Source of the DNA: Onchocerca volvulus
Taxonomy: Eukaryota > Nematoda > Chromadorea > Rhabditida > Onchocercidae
DNA length: 64,000 nt
Direction: 5' to 3'
NCBI GenBank assembly: GCA_000499405.2
Contig: HG738140.1
Coordinates: forward strand, 558,001-622,000
Position numbers and translations under genes: made by a program. Shown piece by piece: positions 51,598 through 61,992 of this stretch. The number at the start of each line of letters is the position of its first letter. Positions within the stretch are counted from its first letter, which is position 1. Below the pieces are notes generated by a model. It did no database searches and was not told the DNA's origin. It saw only the letters and a list, made by a program, of their open reading frames with translations.

Positions 51598-52110
51598 TGT
51601 CGCTTTTTCTTTCCTATCGTGACAAAATAACATGTTGAATTCTGTTCTTTAGTTCTCACAGTTTCTTCAATTTCGTTGGTTACTCATTGGAAATGAACCT
51701 CAAACTTGGGTAATTAAATCTTTATTATGATTAATTTGTTAATCAACGGACGCAGCAGCTATATCAACAATTACATCAACAATACAATTTCGGAGTACAA
51801 TTAATATCAAAAAATAACTTTCATGAAGTAACTTTAATACAAAAAAAAAGGGAATATAGGGTTACTCAAAGATGAAAAATACGACGAGCTGGACCATCCG
51901 ACCGAGCTCATGGCAACTTGTTGGTTGAAATGATTTTTGTAGAGATAAGAAAGATCCTTTGTTGTCTCGGAAGCATGCGCCTTTGGTACGCAGGAGATTG
52001 TGCTGGGGTTACCGCAAGATGAAAGAGAGCTTTTTTCAGCAAATATGCAGTGTCAAATTTAAAACAAAAAATCACTAATTTTCTTCTTTTATTCTCTCGA
52101 TTTCAGCGAA
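51598..52110 (-). mobile_element. Solo-LTR-like element R3 in receptor copy 2 intron 3
   Basis: Absent from copy 1 and flanked by AATCT on both sides (51593-51597 and 52111-52115), a perfect 5-bp target duplication. On the minus strand it starts near TTCGCTGAAAT (R2: TGTCGCTGAAAT) and ends AAAAAGCGACA. AATAAA is followed by the SL1 leader with one mismatch (51699-51720). Internal sequence is diverged from R1 and R2, so it is a different subfamily. No coding capacity. Confidence 0.8.
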
Positions 52111-53710
52111 AATCTAAGCTTAAAATCACTAGACTGCAAAACTTCAAACGCAAGCTTCTGAATTGGCGCTATTTCAAAATATCAATCGATTCTTAAAGAT
52201 ATCCAGTGTCGTGAAAATAGTTTGCTAACGCCCAAAATGATTTATTCGAATTATAGACAATATTGAATAGATTGACAATATCGATAGTTGAAAAACATTC
52301 AATTAAAAATGATTGTATACGAATGAAAATTGTAGAAGATTGAACTGCAGACGACTAAAGAAGATGCACATATATATTAAAAAAAATTCGAGAAATGTTA
52401 CATGTAGGTATTATTTGAAGATGGGAGTTGTATACAACTGAAGATTGTAGACGATTAACTTCGTAGACGATTGAAGAAGATATACATATATATTAAAAAG
52501 ATTCGAAAAGTGTTACATATATATTATTTGAAGGAGGAAGTGATTTTGGCTAATTTATAACGACCACAAATGCCGAAAAGACACTAGATTTATAATTAGC
52601 ACAATGATCAAAAAGATTGAGGAGATGGAATTTGATACATAATTAGCAGGAAGACTAAAAGGTTTGCCGAAAAGAGATTTGATACACAAGCACAAGGACC
52701 AAAAAGGATAAAGAAGAAATTCTAAATTTAAAATATAATAAGCTGAAGATTAAAGGAATTTGATAATATTTTAAGCAGTTATATGAATTAACATTTTATA
52801 TTATAAAATAATTTTGTATTAGAGAGATGCTCGGGTTTTCCGACAGCCAATTCCTTTCCACTGCAATAAGCTGAAAAGTATATTTTAATGATCATTTATT
52901 TATTATATTTTAGGATTCGTTTTGTTTGGGTAATATTCTTGCCCAATATAATGTTCATTATGTATGCAGCGATATTCTACAGTATCCGCCGTAAAAATCG
53001 ATTCGCAGGAAATACCAATAAAAATCAAAGTTTGCATCACCAAATTGTTTTATTATTTATTTATTTTCTGCATAACAAGACTGACCATTTCAAATTAATT
53101 TTAAAAAGTCACTAAGAAATTTATTAAATTATTAAACGATCTCTTCTATTTTATCTATTTCATCGCTAAAATAAGAAATATATCTAGGAATTGAGAAAAC
53201 GTCTGCTGAAACAAAGGCAGCAAGAACTTATCGTTATGAATGGTCGATGTTAATTCAGGCTGCATGGAATTACGGAGGATTGGAAGTTGGATTTATTCTT
53301 TTTAACGCTCTGTTACCATTTCTGGTTAGAATTTCCGGCAAAGGAATCAATGTTCTGTTAGTGAATATTTTCGCAAATAGCTATGCCATTTTCTCTCTCT
53401 CCATATTGCCATCTGTTCATTTCATTTACAGTAAGAGAGCACATAATATCATGAAACATCATTTGAATAATTTGCATTCGAGAATAGCATACTTGAAAAA
53501 TAAAATCACTATTATTGGTGTTAGAATACATGCAGGACAGCAGTAGATATTGGTACCCTGAAACTTTACGGTAATTTGTCAAATTATTGCATAATTTTCC
53601 TGAAATTTAACGACTTCGATGAAGCTTATGAACTTAACTGTGAAATGGTTTCGTTTATAATTTCAATATCTTTTGGTCAAAATATGACTATGTATGTATT
53701 TGCTCCCTTT

Positions 53711-55686
53711 AAACCTTTGGTATATTAATGATGTTCATGTTGTTCAATTCCATATCCATAAGATAAAATTTTAATGGAACTTGGCAAAAAAACTATTTAA
53801 ATTCTATTTACATTCGTCGATATTATCAGTTTGATTTTGAGGAATTTTTCTGCAAAAATTTATTAAGCTTCAAAAAATTAAACCAATTTTAGCAGTCTCA
53901 AAATTTTGAAGTATTCCTTATTTAAAAACATTGTGTTTATTCTCACTACTGGCCTCTAATTAAGTTAAACTGTCTTTTGTTTGTTCTCGCTACTTACCCT
54001 TAATTAGAAAAAATTTTTTTTACCGTAAATTTCATGTAGTTGCACGTATCAGTGACATCAAATTTGTATGTATTGATTGAATAAAAAATAAATGAATCGA
54101 TTCGACATGATCAGCAAAATCTGATTTTGGCCAATTATCAAATTGATTTGTAACTCTGATCTGATTATTTTTCTACTTCTGACAACATCTTCAGTTTTAA
54201 TTAAGAAATGGTAGATTTTTGAAATTCCGCAAAAGCGTAATTTGTTAAATTTTCAAAGATAATTAAGAATCAGTACTATTAATGTTAATAATATCTGCGC
54301 CGAATTTATAAAATTCATTGAAATGGATAAGAATTGAAAGTTAATGAATAAGCGAGAACAATCCAAGATATAGATGAAATTCCGATGCATTTTCTGCCTT
54401 GATCGCTGAAGTTTTTTAATCTTTAATTAATTATCCACACATCATACTCACATGTAACGTTTGATATTATCGCTCCGTTAATGAAATGAGCAATTCTATA
54501 ATACTAATCAAGCAAATTAAAATGCAACCATTATTACAATTCGTGGTTTAATAAATTGGAAACTAATGAAACTGAAACTCGAAACGGTTGATTGTTGATG
54601 CCTCCTGTGGACAACAATTATTCTGCTAAAGAACAAATTTGAATAAATTCAGTAATGTACAAAATACAGAAAATGATATTACAAGGATACACTTATTTCG
54701 CTTAAAAAATGATTCCACGATTGCTTTTCTTTACATTGTTAAGATAAATTTCAATATTAATCTTCCTTCATTTAAAATTTCCTGAAATACAAAGTACTTG
54801 TAGTATTATAATATGTTACTGAAAGGCTTTATACCATGACTCCAAGTTTTAGTGCATATTTATCAGAAGTACCACACTAATTTGATCGATTATAGCTATA
54901 AATGGTTATAACTGCAATACAAATGAAAAAATATTTCTTATAAATGTAAAAAATGAATCAGCAAATCTCCTTATATTTATCATTTTGTCATTTTATTCAA
55001 TTCATTTCGGATTTGAGAAATTTCTAGATAACATTTTTTTTAAAGTGTTGTCGAATAATTCCTAGCAATATGCGCAGGATTGATTTCTTAAAGATGAAAA
55101 ACATTTTAGTAGAAATATAACTAATACAATTAATTAAGAATCCGCTTTCTAAATGCCAACATTCAGTAGAAATAGAATTAATACAATTAATTAAGAATCC
55201 GCTTTTTAAATGTCAACATAACCAGTAGAAATTAGAAATTAGTGTTGATATGTGCTAATAATTCGTTGTTTGCATGATTTTCCGATAATGACCTGATATT
55301 TCAGAATTTTTTCAACTTTGTTGTATTACTTGCATTGACTCGTTTTCATCATGAAGTTGTTGATATGAAAACAGAACGAAAGAAATTTGCTAAGCTACAG
55401 AAAGACTGAACAATTATTCTGAAACCGTTTCTAACATATCTCTATGATTTCATTTCGATAAAACAATGCCCTTATATTTTAAACAGAATTAGATTTTTAT
55501 AATATTTTACAAAACATAATTGCACACATACAGAAACAAAAGAATTGATTTTAGATTTCAAAAGAGTCATACATACATCTTCGCAATTCTATAAAAAACT
55601 ATTATAAGCATCTGAAACGTAACGAAATTGACGAAGAATTCCCAAAAGGATCTAAAAGTCTTTCGAGAGTTTTATGAACAGTATCT
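53711..55686. other. Intergenic DNA between the duplication and receptor copy 3
   Basis: AT-rich, without supported exons. A 57-bp tandem repeat lies at 55108-55233. The two flanking receptors converge here. Confidence 0.55.
55108..55233. repeat. 57-bp tandem repeat
   Basis: Two full units and the start of a third, each beginning AGTAGAAAT and containing AATTAAGAATCCGCTTT. Units differ at a few bases. Confidence 0.85.
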
Positions 55687-57734
55687 TCATCCAACTTGTC
55701 TTTTAAAAAATTGTGTACTTCTTACGACTTGACCCCTCAGACTTGAGGACAGATACTTAAGAGCTTGTTTGTTGTATATTAAAAGGACAATAGGCAATAT
55801 ACTATGGCATAAAATGAGATAAGAATTGATGAAAATGTTCATTGGAATTAAGATTTCTTGACCAAAAAGTTTTATCAAAAGTTTTGGCAGAAAATTGACT
55901 ATAACGATTCCAATTAAAAACAAGCCACAGGTCAATGCTGCTTGAATTAGCACCGATCGTTCGTATTTGGCAATTTCTAGCGTTTCCGTTCCTTGCCTTT
56001 CATTCATTGTTGAAGTTTCTATAATTTCATGTTTCATTTGTGAGAAGCAATAAAATAAAAGTATTAGCAAATTCGAAAGAAGTTTATTATTTTTAAAAAG
56101 CTTTATAATCAATTTTAGCATCAAATTCGTTTCCAACATAACAGAGAAATGCAGAAATTTGCGGAATCATTTGATTGCACGAGAAAAAGAAAATTCATTT
56201 ATTGGCACCAACTTTGTGTTTCGTTTGTAACTGAAGCAAAACGATTGCGTATTTTCCAAATTATTGCCAAGTACATAGTAAATATTACAATAGGTATAGA
56301 TATAATCCATATATGGCGCAAACTGAAAACTAATAAGAGGTAATTAATGAATTTTAACTGGTCCAATACGATTTCGTCACATGATTATGAAATAGAAATG
56401 TAATTTGTTGTTATATTTACATCGAAAGAGAATGATAGACATCCTTATTATATTGTTTTTTATAATAATATGAAATTTTTTATAATATGAAACAATGTGA
56501 AATTTTACTGGTCAAATTGCAAACTGAAATTGAATTATGAAATTTTTAAGAAATATTTTAAAAAGGTAAAACAAAATGTTTAAATTTAACTTAAAAAAAA
56601 TTTCCCGCCATTATGCAGTTGTTTTGTACAGTCTAATGTCCAGGACAAAGTCGAGATTTGAAAACTTCTTGTGCAGTAATAAAAATCCGAAAATGAAATT
56701 GCTGAAAATTACAAAAATAATATAAATAAAGAGGTTATGAATTTAGAATATGTTTATAATGATAACAGTGAAATGGTAGCAAATTATTAAATAGAGATTT
56801 TTAGCGAAATTTTCAAGATTCTAATAAAGAAGATAGTAACCAAAATTATCACATTTCATGATTAATTAGCTAGTCATCACAAGTTATTGTTTGCGAATGA
56901 AATAATTGTTTGAGATATTGCAAAAAGTTGATATATCATACCAAAAGCTGTTAGCCATACGAAGAGAAGCAGAAAATACAATTTTTTCGATTCGAAAAAT
57001 GCATTGTATTTCGGTAAAATTATAGCCAAGAAGCGATTCAACGTCCATAAAAATGCAAAATGTAGCAGGGCGTAAAATGAAAACGTGTTGATTGTCGCGA
57101 ACGTACGGTTAATCCATCTTGTTTCGTCGGCTAGAAAATAAAGCAAATTGATATTTTAAATAAATTTAAAAATTGAAAATTGGCTATCACACATGTTACG
57201 GATATCTGTAAGAAAATATTCAGACTGGTCATGAGTTTGAACATCAGAGGTTTCACTTCCATTTAGATTAATAAAACATCCGCTTGTAGCATATGTATTG
57301 CTGAATTTTTAAATCAGATGCATTTTTCATAATCTTTTCGTTCTTTTTAATATATTTTTTAAATAATTATATAAATAAGGCAACCTACCATATGAATTGT
57401 TTTTAGCTTGTAATATTTCAGGTAAAGGAACAAATATTTGTGGAATAAAACTTATTAAATTGCAAATAATCAGTTGATATGTGATAAGGATGAATGCGCG
57501 ACTGTAGTGGTTGTCTCGTCTAACATACAGTATAACAGCTATCAGTGCATTGCTGATAATGCCGTGCAGTAAGAAGAGAGAAAACAATACAACTACTGTA
57601 TATTTTGTAACCATATGCTTCTCGTCTCTTATGTCAAACACACTGTCATTTAGGAAATTTGTCGCATTTTCTTCATAGCAGTTTAAAGGTAATATTAGAA
57701 ATAATGCAGTAATATAGTAAGAATAAGCGAACAT
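55687..57734 (-). CDS. Srx-like receptor copy 3, with an apparent one-base frameshift
   Basis: Five exons on the minus strand: 57734-57389, 57130-56942, 56701-56591, 56322-56213 and 56018-55687, matching the architecture of copy 1. The protein is clearly diverged from copies 1 and 2 (exon 2 keeps TLNRFLAIILPKYNAFFES; exon 5 keeps the YERSVLIQAAL and NSYLILCHSILP segments). Exons 1, 2, 4 and 5 join in frame. Exon 3 (YYC...DC loop) is 111 nt, which leaves it one base short of the frame needed by exon 4. The discrepancy maps to a run of eight A at 56593-56600, next to the donor. One more base there would give 362 aa. It is either a homopolymer sequencing error or an inactivating mutation; I cannot tell which. 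Confidence 0.7.
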
Positions 57735-58107
57735 ATTGCCGATAAATCTAAAAATATATTTTTATTTTGTCCCAATTTGGATATTGTTATTAAAAGTTTC
57801 ATGCTTGAAATGTCAATACTGAAAAATGCTATGAGTTGGAATTCTCGATAAAGCGAAATATTTTATAGCATAAATAAAATGGAATGATCCATCAGACAAA
57901 TGAATCATTATCTATAACTGAGTACAAAGGCCTTATTCTCACATCTTCCGATTTGCTATTAGAGCTTATGAGGATCGTGAGAAGTTTTGAGATGTTAACT
58001 GCCAGAAATGTTACAAAAGACTGAAGTTTGTGAGAATTGTCTTCTTCTTCCTAGTCTTTATATCCAATTTTTTGTATGATTAATCTGTTGCGAGCCTCCG
58101 CCCTATC
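57735..58107. other. Upstream region of receptor copy 3
   Basis: The first ~105 bp (57735-57840) also occur upstream of copy 4 (59665-59775), so the shared block includes promoter-proximal DNA. The rest is AT-rich and featureless. Confidence 0.6.
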
Positions 58108-58280
58108 TTATACCAAGAATAAACCATACAAAAAGGGAGTTTTTGGGGCAAGATCAGTGACGTCAACATTGATGACTTCAACACAAGCTTTCGCGTCTTC
58201 AATGTCATCAGTTTTTTCAACATCGGTATTTTTAACGAGAGAAGTTGTTTCAATAGCGATTTTTTCAACATCAGTTTCAG
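58108..58280 (-). CDS. Possible orphan exon with repeated TDVEK motif
   Basis: A minus-strand frame follows an acceptor-like GAATTGTAG and reads about 57 codons to a stop at 58,108. It has acidic, coding-like composition and two TDVEK motifs (ETDVEKIAIETT and NTDVEKTDDIED), and it ends FLYGLFLV. No upstream exon can be joined to it. It could be the last exon of an unrecognised gene, or a fragment. I do not know its function. Confidence 0.25.
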
Positions 58281-58596
58281 CTACAATTCACCTCCAATCC
58301 AATATCAAAAACGATTTCAGCGATAGCGCAAGTGGCATTTCAGCAGGAGATGACTGTTAGTACCGTTTATATTAACTGCATATTGTTCATTTATTTCTAA
58401 TTATTGTATAAGGGCGATATTGTGTACAATATCGTATAAACTCAAGAAAGCCTTTTGCTGACCCAATAGAGTTACAATAGCAAGAAACAATTTCCAGTCC
58501 AACAAATCTACAATCCAAATTACAAATCGATCAGATTTTTTACCTCAGTACGAGTTGCAGCACAATAAGAGGATGCAGTAAAGAAAAATATTAATT

Positions 58597-58897
58597 TAAT
58601 TATGAAATTAAGTAATTAGTTCTATGCTGCACAAATCGATTCTGCTTCATTTCTTTATCTCAATAAAAAAAGATTAAATTAAATAAAACTAGTGCTAAAT
58701 AAGAAATTTAAAATAAGCTAAATTTGATACTCTCACAGATCCTTGAACTCTAAAATTATTTGTGATAGAAAGAAAGAAAACATCTTATTCAACATCATGC
58801 AAGCATACAATCTCTCTTGACTATTCTCATAAATAAACTAATTAACTTATTCATTTGACTGCATGCAATTATGTTTTCGTCAATGTTATCAGTAATT
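58597..58897. repeat. Direct repeat, left copy, flanking receptor copy 4
   Basis: About 300 bp aligning imperfectly with 59808-60126, sharing ATCTCAATAAAAAA, GAAAGAAAGAA, ATCATGCAAGCAT and a common end TTATCAGTAATTGAAT. The left copy ends exactly where the receptor copy 4 fragment begins. Confidence 0.75.
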
Positions 58898-59664
58898 GAA
58901 TACAATTTTTTCGATTCGAAAAATGCATTGTATTTCGGTAAAATTATAGCCAAGAAGCGATTCAACGTCCATAAAATTGCAAAATGTAGCAGGGCGTAAA
59001 ATGAAAACGTGTTGATTGCCGCGAACGTACGGTTAATCCATTCTGTTTCGTAGGCTAGAAAATAAAGCAAATTTTAAATAAATTTAAAAATTGAAAATTG
59101 GCTATCACATATGTTACGGATATCTGTAAGGAAATATTCAAACTGGTAATGAGTTTGAATATCAGTGGTTTCACTTCCAATTAGATTAATAAAATGTCTA
59201 CTTGTAACAGATATATCGCTGAATTTTAAAATGATATTAAAAAATCGAATGCATTTTCCATAATCTTTTCGTTCTTCTCAATATATTTTTCAAATAATTA
59301 TTTAATAAAGCAACCCACAATATGAATTGTTTTTAGCTTGTAATATTTCAGGTAAAGGAACAAATATTTGTGGAATAAAACTTATTAAATTGCAAATAAT
59401 CAGTTGATATGTGATAAGGATGAATGCGCGACTGTAGTGGTTGTCTCGTTTAAGATACAGTATGACAGTTATCAGTCCATTGCTGATAATGCCATGCAGC
59501 AAAAAGAGATTAAACAATACAACTACTGTATATTTTGTAACCATATGCTGTTCGTCTCTTATGTCAAACACACTGTCATTTAGGAAATTTGTCGCATTTT
59601 CTTCATAGCAGTTTAAAGGTAATATTAGAAATAATGCAATAATACAGTAAGAATAAGCCAACAT
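58898..59664 (-). pseudogene. Truncated Srx-like receptor copy 4 (exon 1 and most of exon 2)
   Basis: Exon 1 (59664-59319) has the same length as in copy 3 and encodes nearly the same N-terminus through TM2. Its donor is GTGGGT instead of GTAGGT. Exon 2 starts at 59054 and follows copy 3 through KYNAFFESKKLY, then homology stops abruptly at about 58,900, before TM4. Beyond the break the frame reads unrelated sequence from the flanking direct repeat. TM4-TM7 are missing, so it is not a working receptor. It is closest to copy 3 and shares about 105 bp of upstream sequence with it. Confidence 0.85.
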
Positions 59665-59807
59665 ATTGCCGATAAATAATTCTAAAAATATTTTTTTATT
59701 TTGTCCCAATTTGGATATTGTTATTAAAAGTTTCATGCTTGAAATGTCAGTACTGAGAAATGCTATGAGCTCAAATTGCAATACAACAAGAAAATGCAGT
59801 AGTGAAA

Positions 59808-60126
59808 GTTATTAATTTAGCTGCGAAATTAAATAATTCTATGAGTATTAATCAAATCTGCTTTACTCCTTTATCTCAATAAAAAAGATTAAATTAGATA
59901 AAAGTCAAAGCTGAATTTGAAACTTAAAATGGACTAAATTCGATATTTTTCTTGCAAATTTCTGAAATCTAAAACTATTTTTGAAAGAAAGAAAGAATTC
60001 GGCATTTTATTCAATATCATGCAAGCATGTAACTTGATCTCTCTCTTGACTATTGCAAATAAATAATAAAGTCATTCATTTGACTACATATAGTTATGTT
60101 TCCGTCAGTATTATCAGTAATTGAAT
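59808..60126. repeat. Direct repeat, right copy, flanking receptor copy 4
   Basis: Right-hand partner of 58597-58897. Divergence between the two is greater than between receptor copies 3 and 4, judging by eye. Confidence 0.75.
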
Positions 60127-61992
60127 CACGCGCAGAATTTAAAAGCAATTATTTATTGAAATGATATTGCAGGGATTCTTTCATTTCATATAAAAGTTGA
60201 TTTCACAATCATTTTTCTTTGCTTTGTGAAAATTACTTGAAGATTGAGATAAAACAATTATGATATAAATCTTTTTTCACTCAAAAACCTGAAGCGCGGT
60301 ATCTTACCTTAGTTTCATCAAAGTAGGAATAAATTTACGCGAAAAGTTGAATTGGCTTTGAAAAAGATTTTAAACATCAATAAACGATGTTTATACTGAC
60401 ATGGATTAATTAATGAATATTATGTTGTTAGGAAAATGTAATCTTGGTTTTTGTTTGTCAATCTTTCATTGGATTCTGAATAAATTGCAATAGCTTGAAT
60501 TCGCATTGCATAATTAAAATGAATTGCAAATACTCATCAGTTAGATTAAATTTTTAATGTAAAAAAAATTTTTCGTTTTGACAACGAATTTGCAGATACT
60601 TCGCAGTTACCAACAGATTTTTAATTAAATTTCTAATATTATTTTAAATTTCGATGTGATATTTTTTTGTTCAAAAAAAAAAAAATCCCAATAATAGAAG
60701 GAGGAGGAGATTTCAATTGATATGAAGTTTCAATGCCCAAAATATAAGCCTCCAAGATTCTCAAGTTTGAATCCCAAAATAAGAAATGTTGTATTAATAC
60801 TAGGAAAAAAAAACAAAAATTTCATTCTGATAAAAATTTTTTTAATTTAATGCCACATGGAATACTATCAGCAGTTTTTTAATTTAATGCCACATGGAAT
60901 ACTATCAGCAGTACTACTTCTGTTATTTAATTTAATTGATTCATGATTTTTGGGAATTCAACTAATTTACGATGTGGAATGATCGATCTCAAAAAACGTA
61001 GTGATAAAGCAATTAGAAAAATGATCGTGTAATTGGGATCATGAAACTATAATTTGTTGGAATGTCGTTTTTTTCAATTTCCTTTCTTCTTTTTTTTTCT
61101 TCAATTTCGACAGTTTCATCTCTTTAAGCCCATCATATTTTTTAAATACAAAAGTAGTTCGTTTTATTATTTTCATACGAATCTGAATTTAAAAAAAAAA
61201 GCACGAAAATTCGCGTATATTAGTAAAATTAAAAATATATTTAAGGGAATATTTACAAGTATTATTTCATATTCATTAAATTACAACTAATTTCCAACAT
61301 TTACTTTGCAGATGTTTACTTCAATTTCAAATACAACTTTTAATAGAGGTTCTATTTTTTCCTGTTTAATACCTTTTTAAATGACAACAGGCATGTTGAA
61401 TGTAATGTCAACAAGGCCATTATTCGAAGATCATTACTCTTAATATATGTACTTGCATTTAATTCATATACTAAATTTATATTTTCACTCTTTTACATTG
61501 TGATGTCACAATATGTCCTTACCTGATATGGATGTGATGTACACATTATATAGACATACATCGACTCCAAATTTGAACATAATCATGTCCTCGTATTAGA
61601 ATAGAACAATTGTTAATTAGGAAAACAGGAAATTTCTCTAAAACACATGTGCTCTCTCAAATTTGGTCACATTGAAAAGATGGAAAGTGTCACTGAACGA
61701 AAAACCTTTCCGTCCTTCCCTCCGGCTATCCTGCGCTGATTTACCTTCTCTCCTCTCCGCACCACTATTTCCATCTTATTTTATCCTCTATTCAATTTAT
61801 TATGAAAACTTGCACAGATGTATAAAAGCTGAAGATATAATTGTTATCACTTCTCATTTGAGTATTCACCTTAACACATACATCAGTAACTTCTTCGTTC
61901 TAACTTGATTATCAGTCCACAATTGAAAGAATGAAGCTTCCTTATTATTCAACTAATCATCCGTATCAATACCATTCATTGTTATAATCATC
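60127..61992. other. Intergenic DNA upstream of the PAN-domain gene
   Basis: AT-rich; no supported exon. A 37-bp tandem duplication lies at 60,838-60,911 (TTTAATTTAATGCCACATGG repeated). The last few hundred bases should include the promoter of the PAN-domain gene, but no motif is clear. Confidence 0.5.
60838..60911. repeat. 37-bp tandem duplication
   Basis: Two nearly identical units of TTTAATTTAATGCCACATGG followed by AATACTATCAGCAG. Confidence 0.9.

Larger units (their letters stand above)
49400..53546 (+). pseudogene. Srx-like receptor copy 2, broken by a 38-bp duplication
   Basis: Exons correspond one to one with copy 1: 49400-49765, 50939-51127, 51443-51551, 52914-53029 and 53188-53546. 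Exons 2-5 have exactly the lengths of copy 1 and open frames. Exon 1 is 38 bp longer because of a tandem duplication (49489-49526 and 49527-49564), which shifts the frame and reaches a stop after about 48 codons, before TM1. A second in-frame ATG downstream (49576) would start inside TM1 and lose the N-terminus. Introns 1 and 3 carry inserted elements (49997-50691 and 51598-52110). Several substitutions change TM residues relative to copy 1. Unit 2 counterpart of the intact receptor. Confidence 0.85.
43740..53710. repeat. Segmental duplication, unit 2
   Basis: Second unit of the tandem duplication. Compared with unit 1 it lacks the sequence around L50 exon 1 and from L50 exon 5 to 39,463, where inverted repeat clusters and an assembly gap are found. 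It has gained element R3 and an unclassified insertion (R5) inside the receptor introns. Homology ends at TGCTCCCTTT in both units. Confidence 0.9.

Noticed and set aside
56149..56343. 64-codon plus-strand frame
   Set aside because: Antisense shadow of the TM5 exon of receptor copy 3.
58076..58360. 94-codon plus-strand frame rich in Ser/Thr
   Set aside because: It is antisense to a minus-strand frame with better coding character (TDVEK repeats) and has no splice or domain support.
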